Of a stretch of DNA of 64,000 nt, positions 62,798 to 64,000 are shown one piece after another. The stretch is from contig CM075768.1 in the NCBI GenBank assembly GCA_037974665.1, forward strand, positions 3,994,501 through 4,058,500, written 5' to 3'. Made by a program: the position numbers and the translations under genes. Positions within the stretch are counted from its first letter, which is position 1; each line of letters opens with the position of its first letter. The notes below the pieces were generated by a model that saw only the letters and a program-made list of their open reading frames with translations, was not told where the DNA came from and ran no database searches. The stretch comes from Ehretia macrophylla (Eukaryota; Streptophyta; Magnoliopsida; Boraginales; Ehretiaceae).

Positions 62798-64000
62798 TTT
62801 TGATTTCAATACTTCTAATACGTGCTAAATGTGCATTCATGAAATTTTCATCAAAATCGGAGTCAGAAATTTTATCGTCGATTTTCAGTGAATCGTGTTT
62901 TTGAACCCCGCCCGCTATAATTTTGAAACTGGTCTTTTTAACCCTTCTAGACCTAGTCCACGGACTTTAATAGACCTGTGTTTGATGAAAACGGTTTTAA
63001 AATCGGCTTAAGAATTTATTAGGGTTTTTACACCGACTTTTGCGAAAATCGAGTTTTAAGCCGACTCGGGTGGAATTCTTTGAATGTAAAACTTCTTGTC
63101 ACCTAAAAATAACTCACTTGAGATATCTTGGGGGTTGCATAATTAATTTTAACTTGGTGATCACTAAAATGCAATTAAAGACATTAAAAACACAAAATTA
63201 CCTATTAAAATAACTTTGACTTTAATTAAATATTTGACCATTTAAGCTTATGTCCTCAACACACACTCACACAACACAAAAACACCACCACACACACACA
63301 CATTGCCGAGAGGAAGAGGAGAGAAAAGAGAAGAGAAAAACTTAAGCTTTCAATCCAATTTTTCAAAGAAAAACCTAGTTTTTGTCCGTGAAACTTCGCA
63401 CCGACTTGGATTCTGCTTGTTGGGCACGCATTGCATGCATTCCTAGGCTTATATCGCATCTAAGGTGAGAGAAAAATTCTAGATCTCAAAATGTCATTTT
63501 TGTGTTTTTGCGTATAAATGAAGATTGAACCGTTAGAATTGAAATCTGATGATAGATTGTTGCTCCTTGCATGCTAGGGATCATTATATACTAATACTAC
63601 AAGTTTCTGTCGGATATAGCATAATTTTTATTTTCCGGGTATTTAATTTTGATTAAAATGTTCAAAGTTGATTTAATTGAGTTGTGTTGCTCGAAATCGA
63701 TTGCCGTCGATTTCTAAATACTTGATAATTACGTGTTAGCGCTGTTGTAATGCCGAATTTTCGATTACATTGTTTGTGTGGAAATCCGGAAAATCCAGCC
63801 ATGACGTCATAGAGTTTTAGGGTTATCGGGCATGTTTTGGAGGTGTTATGGTGGATTTCCGAGAGGGCTAATGTAGTAGGTTGAATGGGTGAGTGATAGG
63901 AACTGATTTGGCAATGTTTGGATTAGTAGATTGTAAGTTATGAATTTTAGAAGTTAGGTTGTCATTCTTTAATTTCTTGAACGATGCCTTAGATGGTTGG
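62699..64000 (+). repeat. 3' LTR of gypsy E, cut by window end
   Basis: Repeats 55262 onward with about six differences. It includes donor-like GTGAGAG at 63465. The rest of the LTR, the right target-site copy and the end of D's 5' LTR must lie beyond 64000. Confidence 0.94.

Larger units (their letters stand above)
55262..64000 (+). mobile_element. Gypsy element E, looks whole, youngest; 3' LTR cut by window
   Basis: Plus-strand Ty3/gypsy chromovirus of the A family inserted in the 5' LTR of D. 5' LTR 55262-57703, internal 57704-62698, 3' LTR from 62699 to the window end (1302 of about 2440 bp). GGGGC at 55257-55261 is the expected left target-site copy. Over the shared 1302 bp I count about six LTR differences, near 0.5%, so roughly 0.2 million years by the rate used for A. 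The polyprotein frame is open throughout. Primer site, purine tract and LTR landmarks are all present. Confidence 0.95.

Overview
This window looks like the intergenic repeat space of a flowering plant nuclear genome, probably a eudicot. It is AT-rich, it has no bacterial gene order, and every protein-like stretch belongs to a plant LTR retrotransposon. I see no host protein gene, rRNA, tRNA, CRISPR array or bacterial-type regulatory site. The species cannot be named from the sequence.

The full 64 kb tiles into ten LTR elements inserted into one another. I labelled them A to K (no F), and all boundaries were read by eye. The oldest frame is G, a badly decayed minus-strand Ty3/gypsy element. 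Its internal part lies at 14620-17304 and 19772-21910, and pieces of its two LTRs lie at 13694-14619, 21911-22304 and 41795-42856. Into G went copia element I (1-13693, minus; received A), solo gypsy LTR B (17305-19766), copia element J (22305-41794, minus; received C) and copia LTR K (from 42857; received H and D). D then received E, which runs off the right end.

Three gypsy LTR families are present. The A/B/E/H family has LTRs of about 2.45-2.57 kb starting TGTGAAACCCC or TGTGAGACCCC. The C/D family has LTRs of about 2.49 kb starting TGTGACGCCC. G forms the third. Their pol regions end in a chromodomain-like tail, which points to plant chromoviruses, most likely the Tekay/Del lineage. The two copia elements share related LTR ends and leader motifs. 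All elements with a visible primer site use one matching initiator tRNA-Met.

Target-site duplications support the nest: ATTAA around A, GTGTA around B, CCTCG around C and GTGCT around H. J has a near match (GTAGC/GTACC). LTR divergence counted roughly by eye gives an order that fits the nesting: E about 0.5%, D under 1%, C about 2%, A and J about 4-5%, and G oldest. E is the only element that looks whole in the part visible here; its polyprotein frame runs from 57974 to 62797.

The least expected signal lies inside the gypsy LTRs. Both the A/B/E/H and C/D families carry a strong 5' splice-site-like block and, 1.16-1.33 kb later, a 3' splice-site-like block. A short reading frame in the same phase follows, ending in an acidic peptide. 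Between family members this frame changes mostly at third codon positions and by whole codons, as expected if it was translated.
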